This document shows positions 42,767 to 55,520 of a DNA stretch of 64,000 bases, in pieces. Source of the DNA: Lepraria neglecta (Eukaryota > Ascomycota > Lecanoromycetes > Lecanorales > Stereocaulaceae); the NCBI GenBank assembly GCA_033220425.1, contig CM065653.1, positions 1,550,001 to 1,614,000 of the forward strand. Direction: 5' to 3'. A program made the position numbers and the translations under genes. The notes below the pieces were generated by a model. The model was not told where the DNA came from. It saw nothing but the letters and a program-made list of their open reading frames with translations, and searched no databases. Position 1 is the first letter of the stretch; each line of letters starts with the position of its first letter.

Positions 42767-45700
42767 ATGGCATTTGTCAAGCTCGATGGCTCCATTGCGG
42801 GGCTCTTTCGAGACTGTCAAGGGACGCTGGATACACTATGTGATAATCTGTCGGAACTTCCTGAAGATGCCCCAGATGAGCCAGAGTATCAAAGATGTAA
42901 CGATGAAGCGGGTCGACTGAGAATGTGGGACGCCGAGACTGGTGCCAAAGAGGGCCAGTTGGATTATGCACTCCGGAGATCGTCCAGGCTTCGTGATGGA
43001 GTTCTAGAGCTTTTGCAGGATTTGAGGGATTTGAGTGCTCAAGGTCAGTAACATGTTCCCTGTAAAGAGGTTTCGACTTAACGCAGATCTAGCTGTTTCG
43101 ATCTTTTCGGGAGCCGATGCAAAAGCTATCGATGAGAATGCAGGGCCAAAGATTGCTGGCCTGGCCTCAGAGCGTGACTCTTCAGCTTCCTCAGAACCGG
43201 ACAGTTTTCTCTCCATGAGCAGCACAGATTTGTCGTCTCCGCTCCATCAAACGATCACAGAGATGCGCGAGATCGTGACATGTCTCTTGCGACAGACGCC
43301 TTCTTTGCGAGATCCATCATCTCAGGACACAAGGAGGCAGGCCAGCTACGAAGGCGCTGATTCTTTCGACCAGTCTCACGTCAGGAGTAAATTTCCAAAC
43401 GCCAATCCCGAGCTATTGAATCGTCTGGGGACTGCAAATTGGAAACGCAGACAACAGCTCATGGTCCTCCGGGAAGCGAATGAGGATGATGTGTTGGCGA
43501 GTGATCGCAACGACGGCGAGAACAGTCCAAATGAAAAGCAAGAGATGGACTACACTTCCGAAGCCGATGTTTCGATGTATAGCACTAGTTATGGCACGGG
43601 TCTGGGGAGCCAAACGACTGGCGAATGGACATCTTCCTCAGACAAGAATTCTAAGATTGGAACGGCTTTGACTTCTCTGACCGACAACCCAGGACAAAAG
43701 TTACAGAACTTCAACAGACCTGTTATGGCAGCCCAGGTCCATCGTCTAAAGTTGCCACGTCCTCCAGAACCCAATTCATCTTTCGAGGGGCGCCAATTCA
43801 AATGTCCATACTGCTTCCATGGATTAGTGGAAGTCTATTCCTCTTTATCTTGGAAGTAAGCTATTCACTTGTGTCTCAATACCACGAACCTTGCTAATAA
43901 TTGGTCATCTAGAGAGCATGTAATGAGAGACCTCGAACCTTACATGTGTACTTTTGGTGGCTGCATACGACCTGGCAAGACGTACGGTATGAGGGGAGAC
44001 TGGATACAGCACGAAATCGATGTACATCAAAAGAAGAAGACATGGGCCTGCAGACCCTGTGCAACAGAATTTGCAACAAGGAAAATGTTCGATGATCACA
44101 TGCGGAAGCTCCACTCTGGACTTGTCACCGAACACCAGCTGGAGGCATTTGCTGAAATGTGTGAACAAGCCTCAGGCAAACTGGAAAGTAGAAATCGATG
44201 TCCACTTTGCTTCGAAGAGTGCCGCAGCGATAGGAAATTGCGCAAACACTTGGCTGACCATCTAGAACAAATTGCTCTCTTCGCTGCGCTTCCAGCTAGA
44301 CCACGGCTTGACAGCGATGATGAGCTTGACCTTATGGAAGACTCCGGATCAGATGGAGAGACTCGAGCTGAAAGTGTTATGCTCGACGTGCCGGAAGACC
44401 TGAGAACTCAAGACGAAACACGGCGCGCCACAGTGACAAGATTCCTCGGGGAACAGGCTGAATCCAACTCAATCGAGAATATTCAAGCTCCACAGGAAGT
44501 CCCTCCTTCGCTAGAGGGCCTGTCCATTTCCAAAGACGCCTCCGTACAGTTCCCTGTCATGACTATCGGGCATCCGCCTAACGAATCCTTCTATGGACGT
44601 GACTATGCCATATCCGAAATACACCGGCGCCTGTCTGTTCCAGGCGATATATGCATAATCTACGGAGTCGGGGGTGTAGGCAAAACTCTGACGGCTGTCG
44701 AGTATGCAAATCGCTACACGGAAGCATACGATTGCATATTCTGGCTTCAAGCTGATACTGCTCCGGGTTTAGCGGAGTCTTACGGCGAGATTGCCCATGC
44801 CCTTCGACTTGTACAGGGAAATGAAGACCAAGGTCAAATCATCGAACTTAGTCGAGACTGGATGGAGAATACCAGTAAGTCAAGTGTCTTGAAAAGCCAA
44901 TTCATATCTTTCTAATCTTTCGCAGCACGGCGATGGCTGCTCATTTTCGATAATGTCGAAGATTGGGACTTCGTACTTCAATATCTCCCTTGCGACTTCT
45001 ACCAAAGCAACGGTTCTGCTATAGTCACTACTCAGGACTCTAGTCTAGTCACGAAGGTTAAGCACAATTACGAGTTGGAGACTTTTGGAGAGGAGGATGG
45101 GTCTACAATGCTACTTCAATATCTGGAACGACCAGATCCTAAAAAGGACCCTGAGCGCGAATTGGCTCAGCAAATCTCAGGACTTGTTGGAGGCTTGCCG
45201 GTAGCTATATCTCACGTGGCAGGCTATGTCTCATATTCGCAATGCTCGTTGTCGGAGCTACTCGAGATATTCAAGCAAAGACGTCGGCATACTGGAGCTG
45301 CGACCACCGAGGACGACGATCTCCCTGCTTCTTTCCGACAGGCATCCTTCAGTTACGATGAGACATTAGCCATGGTCTGGAACGTCACTTTGCGAGAACT
45401 AGGGACTGACGCTCGAGATTTGACCTACATCCTAGCCTACCTTAATTGTGAAGCTGTACCCGAATCTATGCTATGCGCTGTCCACCCAGAGGCCTTCCTC
45501 GAATTTCTTGACTCGAGGGAAAGAATTCGGTGCGTCCAAAACCGATCTTGACATCTCAAAGTAACCTCCTAGCTGACTACTCGCAGATACGAACGAATGA
45601 AGGGGCCTCTTCTGAAACGCCGGCTGATTCAAGCTAAAGAGATTGAAGGCGAGCCGTGCCTTTACTTGCATCGATCGTTACAGCGCAGCATCAGAGATAC

Positions 45701-47027
45701 CACCGCCAAAAGTGCCGCGCAAAGGCAAGTAGTCTTTGAGCAGGCTCTCAATATCGTGCGCAAAGTCTTTCCCCTCTCCTCGCCTATCCAGGTACCTGAA
45801 CCATCAAGTTGGCGCGAGCATCAAAAGTTATTACCCCATGTGATGAGCTTGCAAAGTGCCTTCGTGGAAGCGAAAGGTGGTATTCGGGGCGGAAGGAAAT
45901 TTGCCTCACTACTCTCGGATGCTGGAATCAACCAGTGGGCACGCGGCTTCACTCGAGATGGCTTACTGCTACTGGAGACCGCTGAACAGGTCTTGGACGA
46001 GATTTCCTCTGATGCCTCAAGATCTTTCGACGACTCTGACATTATGCGTGCTGACATCAACGCGATTATAGCCTTAATGCATGACAACACGGGCATATCT
46101 ACGCGAGCTGAAGGTCTCAAGAAACGCAAAATAGCCCTTGATATTCGGAAGAAGCGAACGGAGAGTCTGACACAGGTCTCCCGGAACGAAGAGATTCTCC
46201 TCTACAATGCTTGGCTAGACTATTCGATTTCATTGCTCCAATATAACAGGTACCAGGAGGCAGAGCCAATCTTGAGCAGTTGTCTAGAGAAGTATCGCCA
46301 ATGGGACACGCCCGAGGAGATACCCTTCGAGTACGCGAAGTTCGACCATAAGATGGCCTTTGTCAGAATGTACCAAGGACGATACGATGAAGCTCTCAAA
46401 TTAGGTCAGCTGGGTGTCTATCATATGGACAAGACAGGGAATGAAGAACTCATGTTGCGATTCAAGTTTGACTTGGCTTGCACACACTTGCAAAGCGGGG
46501 ACGCCGATAAAGCACTTGAGATGCATAAGGAAGTCTTGGAGAAACGCATCATTGTGTGCGGCAAGGTCAACGAGAATACCCTTCAGAGCTACTACGCAGT
46601 TGGTGCTCTACATGAGCTCCGGGGCGAGTTCGCGGAAGCCGAGTAAGTCTAGTTCCAACACATCTGTCCTCATCTTCCAGCCACAGAGACGCCTCAATTC
46701 GTGCTATTGATTGATCACTAATTCCTCTCAACCCACAGAACCTGTTTCCGCCACGCCCTAGACCAACGCCGTGTAGCATACTGGTCGATTGAAGCCATCG
46801 CGCGTACCCAATACCATTTTTCCCTTGTTCTCCGCGCCCAGAAGAAAGAGCTAGAAAGAGCTACGAAGAATTACGAAGAAGCCAAAGCCACACTTTCCAG
46901 ACTGCTTCCCCTAGACCTGCCAGATAAATTAAAGGATGTAAAAGATGACGGTGTGTTGTTTGATCACTTGCTGACGGTTTACGGCGCAAGATTCACTGGG
47001 ACAGAATTGTTAAAATTCATAAGATAG
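42767..47027 (+). CDS. Fungal NLR/STAND protein: C2H2 zinc fingers, NB-ARC, TPR
   Basis: Six exons (42767-43043, 43087-43855, 43913-44874, 44926-45529, 45587-46642, 46739-47027) sum to 1318 residues plus stop. The N-terminal about 90 residues are helical (FVKLDGSIAGLFRDCQGTLD). A Ser-rich linker leads to about four C2H2-like fingers (residues 328-460): CPYC, CTFGGC..HEIDVH, CRPC..HMRKLH and CPLC..HLADH, ending LEQIALFAALP. The NB-ARC domain has FYGRDYAISEIHRRL, Walker A GVGGVGKT (about residue 600), Walker B RRWLLIFDNVED and a GLPVAISHVAGYV motif. From about 870 to the end are TPR-like helical repeats (YQEAEPILSSCLEKYRQ, GRYDEALKLGQLGVYHM, GEFAEAETCFRHALDQR). By architecture it is a signal-transduction ATPase of fungal non-self recognition. 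No lesion is seen. Confidence 0.85.
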
Positions 47028-47602
47028 CACGTGTTGGTTTTGGAGCTAAGAATATCATTCTTGTCTTAATATTATACTTTCCATGGCTTATTACCAGGAC
47101 TTCACATTCTTCTTAGTTGCATTTACAGGCGTAGGTGAATATAAGGTAGCTTGTGAGGCCGCTTGGGAGGCCAATTTTCGGGGCAAATTATTCTTGGACC
47201 ACCAAATAGCAAATATTTACTTTTGCTTATAACTTTTGTAATTCCAATCAGATTAATAGAATTCGAGCTGCGTTAGAGTCGCAAAAGTAACTTCTATAAT
47301 TAATACTTTTAGAAATTTACTTGTCTATTATCTTCAAGCCTTTATGTGTACCTTAGTGGAATTATGAGGTTTTTGGGATTACGGAAAAGTTCCAACTTAT
47401 CTAAGTTCTGGGCACCCGCCGATCATCATTGGTGAGTCTACAAAGACGCTGGCCTTAAGGCTTACTAATTGACCTGGTCCTGGGTGGCTCCCCCTGTTGG
47501 CGACAACTGTCGTCGTATGCTTCGAGCATGCAATCTATCATATATACTGTTTGCTGCCCTCCAGGGCTTGCTTATCGAGCTTGATTTGGCAAAGTTCATC
47601 AC
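47028..47602. other. A/T-rich intergenic, no gene seen
   Basis: The segment is rich in A/T (about 47200-47350) and probably holds the NLR terminator. Nothing else recognised. Confidence 0.45.
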
Positions 47603-48864
47603 TATGAGAAGCCTGCTTGATCGTCTGCAGGGCTTGAGTCCGGTCATCGCCGAGATATGTCGCATCTCAGGTACGCCCGGTCCATTGGTGTTCTTCACCA
47701 TAGCGAAATAATCTACACTCATAACCATGGATATCGGAATGTTGAAGCTCGAATCCCGCCTGATGAGGAAACAATTTATCACATCGCTTCACTTAGCAAT
47801 TCTTTTACTGCTGCGGCAATAGGCATCTTGGTAGAAGAAGGCAAGATGAAATGGAACACTCCAATTCGCCAGATCCTACCCGATTTTAAGCATGTGAATG
47901 AGACTATCAACCATAAAGCAACCATAATAGACTTCATGAGCCATAGAACTGGTCTAGCGCCGAAGAACAGGCTATGGGCGCACGAATTTGCTGGTGTGAA
48001 TTTGCGCGCAAGGAAACGCTAAAGATGACATCGTATCTGGAGACTGTGTTTGTCTTTCGAACGCGCTGGCTCTACAATAATTGGGGGTTTTGCTGTTGCT
48101 GATCAAATCATACAACGGCTGAGTGGCCAGAGCTGGGACACGTTTCTCCAGGACCGAACCTTGACACCTCTCGGGCTGACTCGCACAACGAGCGATCATT
48201 CGCAGAAGACTCATAATGTTGCACAGGCCTACATGGCGCTATCCAATGGGACACGTTTTCGTCTACCGCGGCCTGGTGTCGAAGATGGTGTGATCATGGA
48301 AGGCGGTCCGCGATCTCATTATATACGTTCAGAAAATGATGGAAGCAGAGGATGACCAAAAGTCCAGAAAGGCGACCGCAACCGAAGGTTCGCCCTTGAA
48401 GCAGGTTCCGACTTTACTTCAAGGTCATATCGACCTATCGCCAACGCCGCTAGAGCTAGAGAGATCGTATGCTGGATCCTATTCTAACGTGATCAAGAAC
48501 TGGCATATGGAGTTCTTCGTGCAGGACAATGACTTGTCATCAAGACAACTTTTCACAGTCGTATAGGTTCGAACATTACCACTACGAAACCTTCTCCTGG
48601 TTGCTTACCCGCGATGAAACCGCTCATCGGGGCCTCTTCCCGATGACTGTGACTGATTACTATCTGCTCGCCTTCGGAAAGAGCGAAGACGGGCAGATTA
48701 ACCACGTTGTCTGGAAGCATGATGCGAGCGTTCGTGAATGCGAGATCTTTACACGACTTTCTGGGTTGGCTCCTGGCAAGGAGCGGCGGCCAGCGGCAGA
48801 CAGAATCTGCTTGGGGCTAAGGGCTAAAGCCGCAAAATTGGTTAAATGCAGACGCTTCGGATAA
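47603..48864 (+). pseudogene. Broken beta-lactamase-fold serine hydrolase, copy 2
   Basis: A relative of the hydrolase at 33.5-35.0 kb. In successive frames it reads LLDRLQGLSPVIAEICRISG, SIGVLHHSEIIYTHNHGYRN, IPPDEETIYHIASLSNSFTA, HKATIIDFMSHRTGLAPKNR, RWLYNNWGFAVADQIIQRLS, FLQDRTLTPLGLTRTTSDHS and, near the end, FEHYHYETFSWLLTRDETAH. The SxxK nucleophile motif reads SLSN here, so the Lys general base is Asn, while YNN is kept. At least three frame changes separate the blocks. It is dead on two counts. It is not a recent copy of the first, since the shared blocks are well diverged. Confidence 0.65.
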
Positions 48865-51799
48865 CAATCTCGAGAGTATTTCGGCTTGTCCTTTAGTGGA
48901 AATCTGGCGGCTGCCTCTGATATAGCCGTCTATGTAAATAACAATATCAAGCACGTACACTAATATTCGCAATCATTAGGCGGCATAGCCATCCCATCGT
49001 AGCATTTTTAAATGGTTCATAGGGTTTGATACAAATGAATTGAAACAATAATAGCTCTACGCAATCGTTGAAGTAGAAATCGCGCCATATTCGATGAAAA
49101 CGTTACTCGCTCATTCATTACATGACCTCAAAGACGATCTGAAACCGCTTAGAAGTTCTTCAAATAATTAATAATAACCTTCATGTACACTATCTCTCCT
49201 TCATCAGATCGTTAACAGGTATGTTTCGAGCAAGTCTCTCTCCTCGAACAACTTCGGTATAACTAGGCTACACTGACACACAACTAAACAGATTTTCAGC
49301 AGACCACACAAACCTTACCATAACACCACAGACGGCGGGGCTGTAGAATCGTTAGCTCCAAGAGACAAAACACTTGAAGAAGTTTTTTGATCTGGCTAGT
49401 ACCGAAGCCCTCCTTTAACTACAAATATTGGGGTCAAGATAAGAGGCCATCATTGCAAGTAAATTGTCGTAACAGAGCACGCTAACACATACACAAATAC
49501 TCAAACATGAAGGGCAATAAGGTAGACTGCACAGTCGTCCGCCTGTCAAATGACGTAGAGCGAAGCTGAGGCTTCGATGCACATCTCGCATTCTCTTACG
49601 CTGATTGGCCACAACAACAAACCAGGCAAATCTGCTTTGACCCTTAGACCTTCCTTATGCAAAAGCCGCGGGATAGTACCATGGTCGTAAGCTTTGCTGC
49701 AGAGTGCAGACGAGCCTGTACTGGGGGTTTCAAGGCTGTCAAAAAAGTAGGCTTGCGCTTGATAGCGCCATTTACACAGCCCCGCTGTTGGGAGACGTTC
49801 TGGAGGCCGCCGAGGGTGGGAGCTGGATTGCCATTGGTACCATAGGGTACTTATCGAGATGCATATTACGCAAAACCAGGCTCGGAAAACGTCGCCCTAG
49901 ATCTACAAGTCATGATTGGCTCAATAGATGTGTGATAAGACATGGGATAAGAAGGCCTTCGTTCCCACTCTCGCTACCTCAGAACCGGAATCATTGCCAT
50001 AACATCCAAGCAAGCAGATTTTGTTACGCGAGACACCATACAGAGTGAGTCAACGATTGATCTGGCTCCGTTAGCAATACTTACATCGCCTAGGCTGAAA
50101 TATGATTGATCCCTCCTTAGATACCGTTCAAGTATAAATCTCAATAAAAGTCCTCCTCAACGCTGGGCTGATCGATAAAACCAGTCTTACACCGGCAAAC
50201 CGTCATACACGCCTGTGAAATACGAGAACAAAGTCACCGCCATTTCTTCGTCAGTGTTTAAAGACACCCGTGAGCCGCCCGGGAAAGAGTATGTAGCGAC
50301 CGAGGAACAACCCCGAACGAGCGAAGAGCACCCATGGATATTTGACGCTAAGAACAAGACGAAGCCTTTCGGAAGCCCATGTACGAAGTGAGGTAATGAT
50401 CTAGGCTCCTGGCTTCCTGTGGCTGTATTGTCACGATTTAGATGGTCGGTTGTGGTGGCCGCAGTTCTGCACCGTTGGCAGAAAAGAGAATCGTGTATTT
50501 GACAAAATCGCACTCTCAAAAAATCCTTCGCTAGAGATGAAACACATATAGTAGTATGCACAAAATGAATTGATTCGCCTCATAACATAGCTTATTACTT
50601 TACCTTTGAGGATTCAGTGCCAGGTCAACCTTACTCAATCGGTACGTCTAACAGTCCTCGTCTTTCTCCCTCCCTCGCTGAACTGCGTGGTTCGTTCTCC
50701 AATCTTCTGATGATTATCATCGTATATGTCTTCTTTAAAAACGGCGTTTGTGTCTAGAGTATACTCGTATAGATCGAGGTGTACTCCATCCTAGATCACA
50801 CTGTCGGAATTCCATCCTAGCCAATATTTATGGGCTGCCGCAGTCGTATTTCCAATATTTGAGCAAGGCTGTAACCCAGTCAATGAAGCGGTAACTTACG
50901 GGTTACCATCGCACTTTTCAGTAGCTTCTATCCTCCCATTGATATTCGTTCCTGCGGAAGTAGGGGTCGCAAACCTCCCTTTGACAGCGACGGAAGGTAG
51001 TTCACCTAGCAGCAACCGGAATTCAAGGGAAATTGTCCTTGATATCTGCTAAGCGCTCACGCAATATCAATATAACCTGAAGTATTTGAACACGATATAG
51101 AGCGGCAAATGGCCGCATTCAAGGGACTCTACCCAGAAAATCTTGCCAAGTCTCGCTCGAGGCGATGGAAACTAAGAGCAATTCAAACGTTTTCGAAAGC
51201 AGCGAATGCCCAATTCAAGGGGAAGTAACCCGAGGAATTTACAGATTTGGGCTCAAGTCTACAGCATAGGAAGCAGATCTGAGCTCGAAGGGGAGGACAT
51301 TCGAGTAATTCGCGCATGGTATGAAGCAGCTGCTGGTTGAGTTGAATGGGTCTAGTACCAAACTTTCGCAAATAGTTGCATGGTCTTGTTCGTTATTAGG
51401 ACAAAAGTGTCATTCTGCAAGTAGATACACTCACTGTTGAGCCTGCCAAATGACACGAGTAGATCTTTTCGAGAGCCTTGTCTACGTCATCTCTTCTACT
51501 GATTTTGTGCAACAAGTCTGGAACAAACATGAAAGAAAAAAGATTGAACAATGCATATATGATTTCTACGGGTTGATTAATAGCTTATGTTGCAATGACA
51601 AGACTGTAGGCAGTGCCAGCCTGTCTTACACTAGCCTTCCTTGTATTCTTATGGATTCATCACGTCGATGACAGCTGCACATTCCTATGCATATTCGCTA
51701 ATGTGCCCAAGGCATTTGCCGAATGGTGTTGATGTGAATGGTCCAATCCCCTATTGTGACCGAGGCACAAAGACTAGCAACGACGGCAACTATGACGGG
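48865..51799. other. Long gene-poor stretch
   Basis: Nearly 3 kb without a recognisable gene on either strand. Open frames are short and none shows a domain, signal peptide or conserved motif. Parts are A/T-rich (about 48950-49200 and 50550-50900), as in eroded accessory DNA. No repeats with clear ends were seen. Confidence 0.45.
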
Positions 51800-52584
51800 T
51801 CATTTCCTCATCACTCCATTTTCTGATATCGACAATGGAGTATTTCCCCTCTCAAGCATCCCCCACTTGTGAAGTCGTGCGTTGTCCCATATACCGTATT
51901 GCTCACGGAGATGATAATAAGTGAATTCCACCTCCTCAAGCTCCCAGTTGGTCAGATGTTCGACAAATATGTAATCGGGTGAATCTTTGTAATTTGCAGG
52001 GATAGTGCCTCTCACTCTAAAATTGAAAGGCTCCCTGAAGCCGCCAAAACCCGCAGCGGATACGTTGACGTTCTGTCCGGGTAGGAGGGTCCTCTTTATG
52101 AATAGGGCAAAGAGTGTGTACCGGGCTCTCGATGCCGTGAAGTAATGAACGCGTTTTCAAAGTATTCGATATCTTGGGTAACCAACGCAATATCTTGAAG
52201 TGCGGATAACGGATCAGGTAGATCATCAATCAGTAGCAGGGTATCCTCATCCTCCAGATGCATATCCAGTTATTGATTGAAGTCCTCGATTCCAGTAAGA
52301 CCAGGACGATTGCGAATGCTGATGACAGTACAGACCAGCTTTTGTATCTGCAATGACCCACATTGACGGATGGTGCTGGCAAGTACCTCCTTGTAAGTAG
52401 CCCGATACAGGTCTTTAGATGATGGATGTGCTGTGATTAAATTATGCAATGTTACTAGGTCTGGCACGTTTGTTAAGATAATGATGAGGATTTCGTTAGG
52501 GACTTGAGAAAGGCGGTCAGCGGTAGATATTGGTTGAGGCATGTTGGCTTCCATGGTTTGAGATGGTAGAATACCGAAAGACAC
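51800..52584 (-). pseudogene. Broken F-box protein
   Basis: The ORF starting at 52584 has, after MPQPISTADRLSQ, an F-box: VPNEILIIILTNVPDLVTLH, NLITAHPSSKDLYRATYKEV. This is the typical fungal F-box opening. It continues past a stop as HLEDEDTLLLIDDLPDPLSA and ALVTQDIEYFENAFIT. In another frame TERQRIRCGFWRLQGAFQF follows, then HLTNWELEEVEFTYYHLREQ and YGIWDN. These blocks match the order in fungal F-box proteins that act as SCF ubiquitin-ligase adaptors. At least one stop and one or two frame changes, plus a missing C-terminus, mark it as a pseudogene. Confidence 0.6.
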
Positions 52585-52901
52585 AAATGTTGCAGATGCA
52601 TTTTGATTATGTAGATTGTAGAGGGGTACGATGTTGCAGGTGTAGGTTTCGTTTTAGAAAATTTTCCATCGAGAAGTTACACGAAAAGTAGACAAGCGGC
52701 TTGGCGCCCTGGATTTGTGCCCGAGGAACATCGAGACTAATCGGTAGTATGTAAGGAATTGAAAGTTGTTCCATTGAATCGGTCCTGTGATCTATAAACA
52801 TGCTAGTAAATGCATTGACTGATACCTCATGTCCCATAAGCTCATTGCCCACTCACACTAATTACAAGGCCAATCGACTGGCTTTCCGCCCACGTCCCAC
52901 T

Positions 52902-53839
52902 CTAAGTACTGATTGGCGCAGTCTGAGCTTCTGGTCCTGCCATGCCTCCCTTCCCCTTTGGCGCTGCTTGGTACTCTGAGAAGAATTCTGGATCTGTCTC
53001 TAACTCTTCCTTGACGATATCGAGCCCGCCAACAAGTTCACCTTTGAGGTATAGCTGTGGGAATGTTGGCCAATCAGACTGGTTAATGATCAGCGTATGC
53101 CTCCAATGATAATTTTTTCGGAACTTACCCAATCCTTCAACCCCTGCCTAACCTCTTCATCTGCAAGTATGTTAAAGAACCCATATTTCACCCCCTTCTC
53201 CCTCAACAACCCAACCAACTGCCGGCTAAACCCACACTGCGGCGTACTAGGCGTCCCCTTCATGAATAGCATCACAGGCGCCGCCTTAACCAGCTCTCCC
53301 AACCTCTTATCCAGCTCTTCTTTCTGCCCCTCGGTGGAGCTCATCTCCGGCGCCGTTTTTGCATCCCCACTACCGGGAGCATAACTACTCAAATCCCTCG
53401 ACTTCTCCGTCTGCTTCCCGCCATCCTCCTCTCCATTCTCCCTCGGCGTTGCATCCAACGCCGGCGGCAACCCAAGCTTCCCCGTATTTCCTCCCTTCCC
53501 CGCATGTCGCTCCACCGCATCTCTGATCTTCGATGCATCGGAGCCGGAAACACTTTCGAGAACTTTTCCGTCGCGTTGGAGAATGAGGAAGGGCACGGCT
53601 GTTACGTCGTAGGATTCTGAGATGTCGGGGAGGTTTTCGGCGTCGAGAGTTAGGAAGGAGATGACGGGGGGTGTTTGCGGTGGGTAGGAGGAGGCGAGGG
53701 CTTCGAGTATTAGGCGCATTTGTTTGCAGGGGGCTGCCCAGGGGGTGTGGAATGAGATGACTGCGAGGGTAGTGGGGGGAAGTGAGGAGATGTGGGTTTG
53801 GAAGGTTGAGTCATCGGGGATTTCTGTTATGGTTGACAT
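52902..53839 (-). CDS. GRX4: Monothiol glutaredoxin Grx3/4 type (thioredoxin-glutaredoxin fusion)
   Basis: A cytosolic/nuclear CGFS-type glutaredoxin that binds [2Fe-2S] clusters and delivers iron signals to iron-responsive factors. Exons 53839-53129 and 53078-52902 across a 50-nt intron give 295 residues. Residues about 1-110 are a thioredoxin-like domain in which the active site is WAAPCKQM, a single-Cys variant typical of Grx3/4. A low-complexity Glu/Lys/Ser linker follows. The glutaredoxin domain has [20 protein letters not shown] with the CGFS motif, then [21 protein letters not shown] start at 53839 gives [14 protein letters not shown]; the open frame extends upstream to 54115, but that extension looks non-coding. 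The gene is intact, an island between broken genes. Confidence 0.9.
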
Positions 53840-54451
53840 GGTCGTGGGTGTTATGCTGTGTAGAGATAGGTTGGAGGTAGAAAAGTTGAAGGTAGAGGGG
53901 TGGAAGTCACGAGAGTTGTACGAGGCAAACTCTGCTGATTGATCAGGCTTCTTGTGGCTGGTACTGATGATCTGTGTACGTGCTGTTGCGGGCAGCGCTC
54001 TTATGAGATAGTACAAGGCGATGTGGTAGTTTTGAAGGGGATTTTCTGTTCGTGAAGTCAAGGCATACGAGTGAATGAGAAAAAATATCAACATTTCGAG
54101 CACCGATGACGCCACATTCTATCAAAAATACATAATTCTATAATACTAGCGGCTAAATTAGCGGTATCAAATCTGTCAATCATGCAAACGGGAATTATTT
54201 GCTACAACTCTTGGCTGTTACTCAAACGTGAGGCTGCCAACATGTACCCCTCAGTTTGGTTGACGGCGAAGGTAGGTGAGGAAATACAAGAAGCAGGTCG
54301 AGTCACTTCACCTTATTTCAAGCCTACCAATTCCTGTCGTTGTTCAATTCTCAGCCTGTGCAATGCATACTTCCCTTAGTCCAAACCATCTTCTTCATCG
54401 AACGGGATTGGTCCAACGGCTAAAAGTCCCAGATACCATTGTTTCCTTAAT
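53840..54451. other. Divergent spacer, no gene seen
   Basis: It lies between the GRX4 start and the alpha/beta-hydrolase relic, so it holds the GRX4 promoter. No motif could be read with confidence. Confidence 0.4.
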
Positions 54452-55520
54452 ATGCTTAGAGAAACCATGATGACATCTCTCTTCTCCCTGCACTGGAGAC
54501 AAACCTCCCCACCCCCAGTCCATCCCTTTCCTCCAAGCATCGAAAGATCTTATGTCACAACTCCTGCCGGCACGCTCGAGCTTCTTGTCACACACCAAAC
54601 TAGTCCCAGCTACAACGTATCACGTCTACCACTCTTCTTCCTCCATGGAGGCTTTGGCTGCGGTACAGTCTGGCTACCCTTGGATGACCAACTTCCAAGA
54701 ACGCGGCTTCCGATGCTATGCACTGAGCCTCCGAGGCCACGGCCAGAGCTGGCAGCCCGGCTATTGGAGAATGACCTGGGGTACCACCATTGATGACCTA
54801 GCGGATGACGTACGGTGTGCTTGGGACGAAGTCCTCAAATTGGAAGAAAGGCGGAATGCAAACTTGCAGACAGGTAGATCGGTGCAAATCCTACCCATAT
54901 TTATAGGCCACAGCTCTGGTGGAGGCCTAGCACAATACATGCTGGAAAAAAGCCTCATTCGGACCAGCGCTCTTGTCCTCTGCGCTGCAATTGCTGGATC
55001 TGGTTCTATGGGCGTCTATTGGAATTGGTTCAAAGACGATCCTTGGTTCCTGCCGCGCAGCTACGCTCATCTCATGCATCCGAAGTCTCTGCTTTCATCC
55101 ACCCGATTGGTCCATCGTGCTTTCTTCTCCCCAGCGTATCTGGAAGCAGACGTGCGGGAATTTGAACGCTGGATGCCGCCGTGGGAGTCTATGTGGTGGC
55201 CGTTATGCATGATGCAATCCTTTTTATCATTTCCTCGCATTGTCCAGAACGTTACGGGCTGGAACTGAGGCGACCGTATTTGCGTGGTAGCAGGCACCGA
55301 AGACAAGCTCATGGGCGTGGCACTGATGGAGAACCTCTCTGGCTGTTTTCGGGAAGCGGTACAAGAGTATGCTGCTGATAAGAAGACTGACATTCCAGAG
55401 GACGTCGAAGAGGGAGTGAGGTTTATAACGATCAAAGGTGCAGGCCATCACCTGCAAAATGATTTGGTATGGGAGGAAGGTGCTAGACAAGTACTAGGCT
55501 TTCTTGAAGCGCTTTATTGA
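54452..55520 (+). pseudogene. Broken alpha/beta hydrolase
   Basis: The first frame has a typical opening, YVTTPAGTLELLVTH and the oxyanion-hole strand LPLFFLHGGFGCGTVWLP. The second frame carries on with PWMTNFQERGFRCYALSLRG, HGQSW, DDLADDVRCAWDEV and the nucleophile elbow FIGHSSGGGLAQYML. In the same frame after a TGA (55266-55268) come RICVVAGTEDKLMGVALMEN, with the acidic residue, and ITIKGAGHHLQNDLVWEEGA, with the catalytic His. All three triad positions are still present. One frameshift, near 54670, and one nonsense codon disrupt it. Substrate is unknown. Confidence 0.65.

Noticed and set aside
48865-51799. A retrotransposon or other large element in the gene-poor stretch
   Set aside because: No long repeats, no reverse transcriptase or integrase motifs and no target duplications were seen.
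53090-54115. A 276-nt N-terminal extension of GRX4
   Set aside because: The extension is low in coding character, while [10 protein letters not shown] at 53839 is the normal start of fungal members.
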